Positions 48,536 to 59,488 of a DNA stretch of 64,000 bases are shown here, piece by piece. A program made the position numbers and the translations under genes. Origin of the DNA: Zygnema circumcarinatum (lineage: Eukaryota; Streptophyta; Zygnematophyceae; Zygnematales; Zygnemataceae); NCBI GenBank assembly GCA_037447605.1, contig CM074819.1, positions 1,618,670-1,682,669 of the forward strand, in the 5' to 3' direction. The stretch's first letter is position 1; each line of letters opens with the position of its first letter. The notes under the pieces are model-generated. The model worked only from the letters and a program-made list of their open reading frames with translations, ran no database searches and was not told the DNA's origin.

Positions 48536-51419
48536 GAAAATCCCCCCACAGGGCCGAACCCGACATGTCTCCAAAGCCCTCCTGCGGTCGGCGCCGGCAG
48601 GACTTTCTGCCGGCCGGTTGAGCCGGTTTGGAAACCGGCCGGCAGGACCGGCCCCGCGGCTCGGCCGGCCGGCGACTTGGACGCCAGAGGGCTGCGATTG
48701 GTCGGCCCGCCCCCCGTCCGTACAAGGGAGCTTTACCAATACGATATTATACGATGTGATATTCCGATATACCGTCTTGGATATCCGTCCCTACCGTAGC
48801 CGCAGAGGGCTTGTGGCGCCCCCGGCCTCCGTTGCCACGTGGCGCTCGGGGCGCGGAAAAAAAAAAAAAAAAATTGAAATGGAATGGAACCTGTCTCAGT
48901 CAATGGAACTGTGAGCAGCGAACGGTACTTGGAAACTGCTCGCCCTGAAAGGGTTTTTAGGGTTTTAAGTGGGAGGTAGCGAAAAAAAGAAAGGCACACT
49001 TCTACTGTGCACACACAGGCACACTATTGATTGACTCTTGTCGGTTTCCTAACTATTTGGTAATGTTCAAAGGGAAGGAAATCCAGAAACACGAGTATTT
49101 CATTCCGGACATCACAAATGACTCATGTTGCAAAGGATGCGAGCCTTTTTCCACATGCGTTGCAATCACGACAGGTTGGACAATAACACTCTTTAAGGTT
49201 TTGCACCCGTTCGGCATCATTATCTAACAGACTTCACAATCCTTTGGCTGCTGCGGCACTGCAAGTGTTAATGTATAGGTACATCAAGGTGTTGGTACTT
49301 AGTTTCTGGCATGAATGTTGTCCAGGAGATCAATGTGTTGGTATAGGGACAATGTCCATGCATGAATGGTCATGTTTGGTGTAGGACCGAACATGGGGGG
49401 TGCCCGTATCGTTAGGGAACGGTACGGCACTTCTAGGGATGGTCTAGGATCGTAGGCTTGCGGCTTAGGCAGTACTGTACCAAAGGGGGTGTGCGGAATG
49501 CGCCTGTAACGGATGGAGAGCGGCCGTACGGACGGCGAGTGATTGTACGGACAAAGCGGAAATGTATGGGTGCGGAAATCTTTGGCGCGAGAGGCGGATC
49601 TGCACGAAGCGATATGATTGGTCGCGACAGTGCGCAGATCGCGACGCAGTCGTCGTGCGTGACGTGACGCATTGTTTGGCAATGTTCGGTGGAGAGATTG
49701 GAGATGTCGGCGACGAATGAAGAGGCGGCACGTGGATCCTTAGTGGGGTCCGCGGCTCTGACGAGGTCAACTGAGAAGCACTTGAGCGGGCGGCAGACGT
49801 GTACGGCTGGACGGCGGAACAGTACGGACAACCTTGTGTAGGTCGGTGTTGGCGTAGGTTTACGTGAGGCCGACGGCCTGCCGGCTGTTGAAAGCATGCA
49901 CTTGCTAGTGCGCCTGTGACATGACATTGGGTGTCACGTCACGCCGGCCGCCATTGTATAAGACTCTCTTACTCACTCTCTCTGGATGTTATGCTGCTCG
50001 ACCGTTGTTTTTCTAGGAAGAGCTTGCAGAGGCTGATTCCTAGAGGAGTCCAGCCTTGTGTATGAAGGTCGGGAAGGAACTAGCTCTCATCATGCTAAGC
50101 TTGTGAAGGCGTTAGGTGGTGTCTCCCTCATGTGTTGAGGTAGAGGAAGAGTTCTTGGAGGCATGAAGTGTTTGGCAATTGTAATTGGGTCGTAAGCTAT
50201 CTGTCACAAGATAAGATAGTGCTCAGAATCTAGCATAAGGGATTTATGTCGATTTCCTAAGGAGCTTGTGTTACACTCATGATTATTGAGAAGTTTTAGG
50301 GCCGTGGGCTTTCTCCTTTCTCCTTACTACTGTGTCATTTGTCATGTGAGTCCTTGTGTTGGACTGGCGTGGTGGATGAGTGGAGGCAACCATTATATGG
50401 GCGGTGTGTCGCTTCACACGAGGAGACCATTGGAGGAACGTGGAGTCTGAAGGAGCCAAGACCATGGAGGGGATGACGAAGTGTTCTTATAGGTGGCGTG
50501 TTTTGTATCCGTTGTACGTACCTGGCGAGGGGTGGATGAGAAGGCATATCATAGCGGAAGTGGTATGTGGCCCAAGGAGAAGTGGAGGAAAGTTTTGAGC
50601 TTCATCCGGGCATGTGTTTATCCTTCCTAGAGTCCCCCTTTGCACCAACAGAAAGGGCCTCCGAATGCATCATTCGAGGTAAGGGTTCTGCCCGCCAAAA
50701 CGTGTACGAGCATGTGGTCAGCACTTCTTGATGTTTGCGGCACGCAAAGGATATGAGCAGTTCTCCCGCTTCACCTAGTGAGAGTCATGGGGTGAACTTG
50801 TTTTGCAGTTCTGTTTGTGCGATTCTTTTTAGTTCACTACCAGATCTGCCGCTTATAGAGCTGTCTCCTTTGCTCCACACCAGTCAATACCATAAATGGT
50901 ATTTCAAGATCACATAGGTGTATTTACACTATCAGTTGAAAGAAATATGAGTTGATTAAAATGATTTCCATTTTGTTTACAACACACTCCCTCTCAGATT
51001 TTTCCCATAAATCACTCACTTACTTCCCCCGCCTAGCAATACTTCACAGGTCAGACCATTGGATCAACCATTGCAATGGTTGTGAACCATTGGATCGCGA
51101 GCCAGCCAACCATATACTGAGCCCGCCCCATAAGAAGGTGATGGGCGACCACAGTACCAATCACAGTTTAGCATACCAAGTCAAACTTCAAAATCCAATG
51201 TTTGAAACTCTTGACTATCTCAAGCAAGCATCACTACCCGACGATCCTCATTTCTGAATTTTTTACCTGCGCCAAAACCAGCCAGCGCCTCTGTTTGGAA
51301 TGTCTCCAGTCCTTTCCTGTTCACTGTTTTCAAGTACCAACATCGTTATGTTTCTGAGATTCATTCGGATCATTTCCACACGATGTTCACAATTTCCATG
51401 TCCTTTGACCACATCTGAT
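48536..51419. other. Intergenic, no gene recognised
   Basis: 48590-48680 is a CCGGCCGG-rich, palindrome-prone stretch. 48720-48800 has TACGATAT words. 48830-48880 has GCCACGTGGCGC followed by poly-A. 49380-49850 is rich in GTACGG words. 49900-50700 resembles no family I know. 51050-51130 has CCATTGGATC/CAATGGTTG words shared with 61040-61260. No coding exon is supported. Confidence 0.45.
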
Positions 51420-54400
51420 TTACTGTTCCGTTCGCGCTGCAGGGGCTGGTGAAGACAGAGGGAAGGGCGGAGAAGAAGGGCTCGGAGGGGGACGTTAAGG
51501 GGCTGGACGACTAGGAGGAGGTTTACGCAGAGGGGGACTTCTAGGAGGGGGTCGAGGACTAGGAGGGGGTGGACGTGGAGGGGGGCTACGAGGAGGGGGT
51601 CGAGGACTAGGAGGGGGTGGACGCGGAGGAGGACTTCGAGGAGGAGGTCGAGGACGAGGAGGAGGTGGACGCGGAGGGGGACTCGGAGGGGGACTTCGAG
51701 GAGGGGGTCGAGGACTAGGAGGAGGTTTCTGCGGAGGGGGACTTCGAGGAGGGGGTCGCGGGCTTCGAGGAGGGGGTCGCGGGCTTCGAGGAGGATTACG
51801 CTGAGAGGGATTTTGAGGAGTGGGCCGAGGACTAGGAGGAGGTGGTGAAGGTGGAGGAAAGGGTGGAGGAGAGGGGCTCGGAGGGGGTGGTGAAGGCGGA
51901 GGTAGGGGCGGGGGAGAGGGGCTCGGAGGGGGTGGTGAAGGCGGAGGTAGGGGCGGGGGAGAGGGGCTCGGAGGGGGTGGTGAAGGCGGAGGTAGGGGCG
52001 GGGGAGAGGGGCTCGGAGGGGGTGGTGAAGGCGGAGGAGGAGGTGGAGGAGAAGGGCTCGGCGGTGGTGGTGAAGGGGGAGGAAGGGGCGGAGGAGAGGG
52101 GCTCGGAGGGGGTGGTGAAGGCGGAGGAGGAGGTGGAGGAGAAGGGCTCGGAGGTGGTGGTGAAGGGGGAGGAAGGGGCGGAGAAGGGGGGCTTGGAGGG
52201 GGTGAACCTGCAGTAATTCAGGGCATTTCATGAGTTTCAGTTCAAAGCTAATGGTGGAATCACTTCTTCCATGGCTTACATACTCTTAAAACGTGATATT
52301 TCATCAACTATGTGCCTCTCATGCAATCTGTCTCCACGGAAAATCAGATTCCTATGTCATTTCTCGGGCTACGCAATTTTTTTTTTGAAAAGCTGCGAGG
52401 TCAAACTCGCAGGTTATCTAACTATTGCAGATGGAGACGACATAGGTTATTGGGATGGGTCGTGAAGATTATCAAAAGCTAAAACATGTTATTGTAGGAG
52501 CACCCTCGTTAAATGCTCGTCAAACCCTGCACCATCTTCTGAATGAGCTTGTTTGAGTTCACAAATTAATACTTGAACTATGCTTCTAGAAGTTCGAAAA
52601 TTGAATTGGCGCCAACACATGGACATTCAGTTTGCTCTGTCAGCAATGGTTGGTTGGTTGGTTGACGACAGTGTACAAGCTGTTCAAAATGCGGTACTTC
52701 CCACTGCCTATGCCACCCTTTCCTTTGCCTTTCAAAGGGAATCTGCACGTAATAAGTTACTTACGGCGCAGAATACATTTTTCAGATGACAGCATATATC
52801 CTGGGTCACATGTGCAGGTGCCTGTGTCGAACCCGCACGTGCCAAGTCCCCCGCATGCTCCATCGGAATCATCGCTGTTGCAGAAGGACGAGCACTCTTG
52901 CTGAGATCTCTGCGAAGAAGGTGCGCTACATTGGAGGGTAATGTCGTTGCGGTAAATGCAGTTGTTGGCATATCGGCAGTATTGATAGTGGGGGCCATAG
53001 GGTTGCCCAATCAATGTTATGTTGATTGGCCCGGAGAAGTAGTTGTCTTGGATATACGCGTCGACAAGGTAATCGCTCGTAAGGGTTATGGAGCCTGTCA
53101 GTTTGTTGTTTTCTAAGTTCCTGGTGACATGAAGGGTGCACATGAGAGAGGGGGGAGCATTACAGCTGAAACTTTTTAAGTTTCTGTCATGTTTGTGTCA
53201 CAGCCACTACAAATGTTATGCTTCGAAATCACACAAGTGACCTTGGAAACTTTTTTCACAAAACATGAGATAAACAATACTCATGCAAGTGCAGAATCAA
53301 TGTAATAGCTCGAGAGGTACGAATGCTTTGTAACCGAACAAAAAATCAAACTGCTGCAACTACAACTTTATCGATGTAACGGCGCTCACAGGTTCGACAG
53401 TTGGGTGAGTTTACTGATGAAGCCGGACACTCTCCCCTCCAGTTTGTTGTTACACAAGGACCTGCAGACAGAACGACGAAAAACGAAAAACATGAGGCTG
53501 ATTCTGATCTGAACAGAAGAAAATCGAAACAAATCAGGCATGCAACTCCACGTTCTGTTGTCCGTGAAAAACTATTTATTTGGATCCGTAGACCTCCAAG
53601 AAAACTTGTGCAAAAGCATCAAAAGCGATAACTTTACAACTAGACGAATTCTCGAACGCAATTTACACAGACGTCACTAACTTTTAAGCTTGCGAATGTG
53701 CAGCCTAGCTAGGACGCGAGCATGCATTGGCAGCCCCACTTCTTTAAAGCTTACATTGATATTTTGCACTTCCACTTCCAATAAGGGAAAAAACCACTCA
53801 CAACTCTGTTAGATTCGAAAGGTTGCCGATAGAATCCGGGATAGAACCCGATAGGGAATTACCACACAAAAATCTGCAAAGAAAGAAGAGGCTTCAAGAG
53901 TCTGGCCGATGTGTACAGCAAAAAGCGAAACTCATGGGGAACGACAGCTCAAGTGAATGCCAAAGAATTGAGTCGAGCAACTGCAGTACGTCCGTTTGCG
54001 TACACGTGACGTGACATCCTGGACTAAAGCTTTTGCACATGCAGCCAGGGAGGACAACAAGCATGCATTGGCACTTCCCTGAAAGTTGCATTGTTTTTTT
54101 GCCATTCCATTGTCACATAAGAAAAAAATCAACTCACAGTCCTTTTAGATTCGCAAGGTTGCCGATAGAATCCGGGATAGAGCCCGACAGGGAGTTACTA
54201 CGCATGCCTCTGCGACAAAGAAAAGAGGTTTCACGAGTTTGGCCAATGTTTGCAGGTAAAGCGGAGATCATGTGGAAAGAATGCTCAAATGAATGTCAAA
54301 GTATGAAGTCGAGCAACTGCAGTACGTTCGTCCAAGTACACGTGACGTGACATCTTGCACTTTAAGCTTGCGAATGTGCAGCGAGTATGCATTGGCAGCC

Positions 54401-57400
54401 CCACTAATCTTGCAAACTTGCATTGGTTTTTTGGACTTCCAATTCAACTAAGGGAAAAAAATATTTACAAATATTGCAGATTCGCAAGGTTGCCGATAGA
54501 ATCTGGGATAGAGCCCGATAGGGAGTTACTATCGATTTCTCTGAAAAAAAAAAAAAGAGGCTTCACGAGTCTGGCCGGTGTTTGCAGCAAAAAGTGGAGG
54601 TGGGAAGATTGATCAAGTTAGAGCAACTACAGTACGTCTGTCCGCGCACACGTGACGTGACATGCTACATTGGCAGCTCCACTCTTAAAAAATTGCGTTA
54701 ATTTTCAGCACTTCCATTTCAGATAAGAGCAAAAATACTTACAAGTATTTCAGATATGCAAGGTTGCCAATAGAATCCGGGATAGAACCCGATAGGGAAT
54801 TAATGATTAACCCTCTACAAAGAAAGAAGAAAGTGGCTTCACGATTTTGGCCGAGGATTACAAAAAAAAGCGGAACTCATGTGGAAAAAATTGCTCAAAT
54901 GAATGCCGAGAGACGGAATCGAGCAACTGCAGTACCTCCGTCAATGCAAACGTGACGTGACATCCTAAATTTTAAGAGTTGCAATAGAGCTAGGACAAGC
55001 GCATACGCTGGCAACCCCAGTTCATGAAAGCCGCATTGATTTTCTACATTTCCAATTCTAATGAGGAAAAAACTACTTACAAATCTTGCAGATTCACAAG
55101 GTTGCCGATAGAATCCGGGATAGAGCCCGTTAGGGAATTATAACTCAAGCTTCTGCAAAGATAGAAGAGGCGTGGCGAGTCTGGCCAATGTTTACATCAA
55201 AAAGCGAAACTCATGTTGAACGACAGCTCAAGTGAATGCCAAAGATTTGAGTCGAGCAAAGCTTAAAGCTTGTGATCGTGCAGGCAGGGAGGGCAACAAG
55301 TATGCATTGGCCTGAAAGTTGCATTGATTTTTTGCAATTCCACGTCAAATAAGGGGAATAGATACTTACAAGCGTGTTAAATTAAAAAGAAAAAAGGGGC
55401 TTTAAAAAACTGGCCGATACTTGCAGCAAACAAGCGGAACTCATATGGAAAGAATACTCAATTGTACACGTGACGTGACATGCAGCCCCAGTTCTCTGAA
55501 GGTTAAAATGGCTTTCTACATTTCCATTTTCCAAATAAGGAACAAAACACGTACAATGTTTGCAGATTCGCAAGGTTGCCGATAGTAACCGGGATAGGAC
55601 CCGATAGGGAGTTATGACCCAAATCTCTGCAAGAAAAAAAGGGGCTTAACAAGTTTGACCGATGTTTGCAGCAAACAATGAAGCGTGTGCATGTGCAACA
55701 GTCCCAGCTAGGACGAGATAATGCATTGGCAGCCACACTTCTCCGAAAGCTGCAATAATTTTCTACAATTCTATTATAAATAAGGGAAAAAACACTTACA
55801 TATCTTGCAGATTCGCAAGGTTGCCGATAGAATCCGGGATGGAGCCAGATAGGGAATTAGACCACAGGCCTCTGACAAAACAACAAAAAAAAAAGGGCTT
55901 CACGAGTCTGGCCGATGCGTACTTAAAAACTGGAACTCATGTGGAAATAATGCTCAAGTGAATGCCAAGGAATCGAGTCGAGCAATTGCAGTACGTGACG
56001 TGACATCTTGCACTTTAAGCTTGCGAATGTGCAGCCTAGCTAGGACGCGAGCATGCATTGGCAGCCCCACTTCTTTCTAAGCTTATATTGATATTTTGCA
56101 CTTCCAATTCAAATAAGGGGAAAAAAATACTTACAAGTGTGTTAGATTCGAAAGGTTGCCGATAGAATCCGGGATAGAACCCGACAGGGAATTACGACTC
56201 AACTCACTGCAAAGAACGAAGAGGCTTCACGAGTCTGGCCGATGTTTGCAGCAAAAATCGGAACTTATGTGGAACGAATGATCAAGTGAATGCCAAAGAA
56301 TTGAATCGAGCAATTGCAGTACTTCCGTCTGCGTACACGTGACGTGACATGCTGAAGCGTGTGCATGTGCAACCCAGCTAGGACGCGAGAATGCATCGGC
56401 AGCCACACTTCTCTGAAAGCTACAATGGTTTTCTACAATTCAATTTCAAATAAGGGAAAAATAAATTACAAAAATTGAAGATTCGCAAGGTTGCCGATAG
56501 AATCCGGGATGGGGCCGGATAGGGAATTCGACCACAAGTCTCTGACAAACATAGAAATCAAAAGGGCTTCACAAGTTTGGCCGATGTTTGCAGCAAAAAT
56601 CATCACTCATAAGGAACGACAGCTCAAGTGAATGACAAGGAACAACGCCGAGCAACTGCAGGTCGTCCATCCGTGTACACGTGACGTGACATCCTGAACT
56701 TTAAGCGTGTGTTCATGTGCAGCCAAGCCAGGACAAGGGCATCAATTGGTGGCCCCACCCCTTAAGCTGCAGTGATTTATTAGACTACTATTTCGTAAGA
56801 GAAGGAGGTACATACACGTATTTCAGATTCACAAGGTTGCCGATAGTATCCGGGATAGAGCCCGATAGGGAATTACTACCCATTGCTCTGCAGAAAAGAA
56901 AGAAAGCTTCACGAGTCAAGCCGATGTTTAAAGCAAAAAACGACACTCCTGTACAAAAAAGATCAAGTGAATGCCGACAAACGGATGCGCGCATGCATTG
57001 ACAACCCTACTTCTTTGAAAGTTGCATTGGTTCTCTGCACTTTCATTTTAAAAAAGGGAGGAAATACTCACGTGTTTCGCAGATTGGCAAGGTTGCCGAT
57101 AGAATTCGGGATAGGGCCGGATAAGGAATTAGAATGCAAATATCTGCAAGAAGTAAAAGGAGGGATGGCGAGTTTGGCTGATGTTTACAACAAAAAGCGA
57201 AACTCTTGTGGAAAGGAAGCTCTAGAGAATGACGAGGAAGGGAGTCGAGCAACTGCTGTAATTCCGTCCGTGTGTACACGTGACGTGACAACCTAAACTT
57301 TAAGCGGGTGCCTGTATAGCCGAGCTAGAACGCGAGCATGCATTGGCAGCCCCTCTTCTCTGAAAGCTGCAATGGTTTCTGCACTTGCAATTCAAAAGAG

Positions 57401-59488
57401 GGAAAAGAGTAGTCACAAGTATTGCAGATTCACAAGGTTGCCGATGGAATCCGGGATAGAACCTGTAAGGGAATTCGAATACAAGTTTCTGCAAAAAAAA
57501 GAAAAGGCTTCACGAGTGGGGCCTATCTTTTACAACAAAAAAGCGAAACTCTTGTGGAAAGAAAGCTTTAGTGAATGACGAGGAAGGGAGTCGAGCAGCT
57601 GCAATGCATCCGTCCGTGTGTACACGTGACGTGACATCTTGAACTTTTGCATGTACAGCCTAGCTAGAACGCGAGCATGCATTGGCAGCCCCACTTCTTT
57701 GAAAGTTGCAATGATTTCTGCACTTCCAATTCAAAAGAGGGAAAAGAGTAGTTACAAGGATTGCAGATTCACAAGGTTGCCGATGGAATCCGGGATAGAA
57801 CCTGTAAGAGAATTAAGTATGAATGACCTGCAAAAAAGAAAGAGGCTCCTCAAGTAAGGCCGATGTTTGCAGTAAAAACTGGATCTCATGTGGAAAGAAT
57901 GCTCAAGTGAATGACGAGGAACTGAGTCGAGCAATTGCAGTACGTCCGTCCATATACACGTGACGTGACAACCTGAACTTTAAGCGGGTGCCTGTATAGC
58001 CGAGCTAGGACGCGAGCATGCATTGGTAGCCACACTTCTTGAAAAGCTGCTGTTTCCTGCACTTGCATTTCAAACAAGAAAATAAAACACTTACAATTCT
58101 TGCAGATTCACAAGGTTGCCGATAGAATCCGGGATAGAGCCCGTTAGGAAGATAGCACTCATGTCTCTGCGACAAAAAAAAGAGGTTTCACGAGTTTGGC
58201 CAATGTTCGCAGGTAAAGCGGAAATCATGTGAAAAAAATGCTCAAATGAATGTCAACGAATGAAGTCGAGCAACTACAGTAAGCACTCGTGATTTCTGCA
58301 AGCTGCATTGATTTTTGCATTTCTATTTCAAACAAGAGAGATGAGTTACTTGCACTTTTATTTCTTTGTCAAGCATTCCTATTCCTTGTATTTCAGATTT
58401 GAGGCATAAATACTGAGAAGATCTGCACATTCGCTAGGTTGCCTATTGAAATCGGGATAAAAACCCTTAAATAACTTGATTCCAACTCTGTGCAATAAAA
58501 AAGGACAACAGTATGCGTAAGCAAGCTCACTTTCTTTGAAAGCTCCAGTGGTTCAGTGCTTTTACTAATTTAGTACGTCGTCAACATCTGAGCTCTCTCT
58601 CTCTCTCTCTCTCTCTAGCTCTCTTAACTATGAACTCGCACACACGCATGTAACACATCCATATGGAATGGAGTCACTCACAAAGTTGTCAACTTTGTCA
58701 GGTTCCCGATGGCAGGTGAAATGGTTCCTCCATATCTCCTGAAATTACAATACCTGCAAATGGCGGGTTACCAGTGAAAGCGTCAGAAAAACAGGGCTCC
58801 AGCAAACGAGGGAGGCTCTTCCTGATCAGGTTGTCTGAACCAAGAGGCCCCCTTTAGCCCCCTTTTTCAGAAGGATTCTTCCCTCCTAGCAGCCTCGGTA
58901 ACAGTTCAGCAGCTATGGAATCCGTGGATCACTCCAAAATTACAAGCGGTGTTCAGTCAAAGTGTAGCTCACAGCTGCGTGACGCGACCGTTTCCGTCGC
59001 ATGTGATCCCCGCCCAGGAGCTGCAGTCGCTGCTACTCGCCGTCCAGGAGGTGAGTCGTGACCCGTCGGAGAGTGCCGCCTTGACAGTGAGAAGAGCATC
59101 CCCTGCGGCCCAAACGCGAGAAGATGCAGGAATGAGGCCTACATTAGCTTCAAATTTCACAGAGAGAAGGGAAAGTAAGATTTCCCTCTCCCCACACATG
59201 GAGGCTTATCGCCGCAGATTATACAGATCTTTCCTGGTTATGTTAGACGCAAGGGTGGGCGAGCGGCTCAACGACCGGCCCTGCCGGGAAGCGTCTGCAG
59301 AGGGAGGGAGGGCAAGCCTCACTGTCTCGCGGGTCGATGTTGACCGCGGAGGCGATGGCAAGGAGCAGCAAGAGGAGGATGAGAGTGAAAGGGAGGTGGG
59401 GAGAGGGAGGGCGCGAGGAAGAGGAAGAGGGATATGGAGGAGAGGGAGAGCGAGAGCGAGAGGGAGAGGGAGAGCGCCAGGCCGCCAT
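51420..59488 (-). CDS. Secreted LRR-EGF-Pro-rich (LRX-like) protein, 863 aa, 20 exons
   Basis: Exon 1 (59323-59488) encodes a signal peptide (LILLLLLLAIASAV). Exon 2 (58973-59102) is the LRRNT cap, same length and phase as in the neighbouring LRR gene. Sixteen 72-bp phase-2 LRR exons follow, with low ends at 58682, 58095, 57756, 57417, 57072, 56816, 56470, 56135, 55800, 55555, 55081, 54743, 54469, 54138, 53802 and 53390. Most encode NSLSGSIPDSIGNLxNL. Exon 52765-53120 holds the LRR end and an EGF-like domain (ACGGLGTCGFDTGTCTCDPG). Exon 51420-52207 is a PPPSPPP-rich tail ending AARTEQ-stop. The total of 2,592 nt fits one open frame. The layout parallels land-plant LRR-extensins, which anchor in the wall and bind signalling peptides, but with an added EGF unit. 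The LRR exons arose by tandem duplication of an exon-intron unit. One unit (about 55370) has lost its exon and one relic (about 58420-58495) is out of frame. Confidence 0.87.
53802..58210. repeat. Tandem array of ~330-bp exon-intron units carrying LRR exons
   Basis: About 14 head-to-tail units, each with a 72-bp LRR exon and a similar intron. Shared intron landmarks are TGGCCGATGTTTGCAGCAAA after the exon, AATGACGAGGAA/GAGTCGAGCAACTGCAGTA, ACACGTGACGTGACAT, and GCATGCATTGGCAGCCCCAC with a TCTGAAAGCTGCA segment before the next exon. Similar units are present at 45161-46365 in the neighbouring gene. Confidence 0.9.
55366..55400. pseudogene. LRR exon-intron unit whose exon has been deleted
   Basis: The unit boundary reads TACTTACAAGCGTGTTAAATT and then passes straight into the post-exon intron sequence (AAAAAGAAAAAAGGGGCTTT...TGGCCGATACTTGCAGC). 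Every flanking unit has 72 bp of exon here, so about 60 bp including the acceptor are gone. Only the donor and the last ~12 exon bases remain. Confidence 0.75.
58420..58495 (-). pseudogene. Degenerate LRR exon relic
   Basis: It resembles the LRR exons (IPISIGNLANVQ is readable), but the distance from acceptor to the GNL motif is two bases shorter than in the array and the donor is displaced. In the phase required by its neighbours the frame is lost. The 863-residue model skips it. Confidence 0.55.

Noticed and set aside
49900-50700. Possible solo LTR (TATA-like TGTATAAGAC at about 49956)
   Set aside because: No matching second LTR, primer binding site, target duplication or retroelement coding sequence is visible.
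51820-52233. Gly-rich protein frame on the plus strand
   Set aside because: It is antisense to the Pro-rich tail of the LRX-like gene.
53802-58210. CRISPR-like regular repeats
   Set aside because: The period is ~330 bp and each unit holds a coding LRR exon with splice sites; it is an intragenic duplication in a eukaryote.
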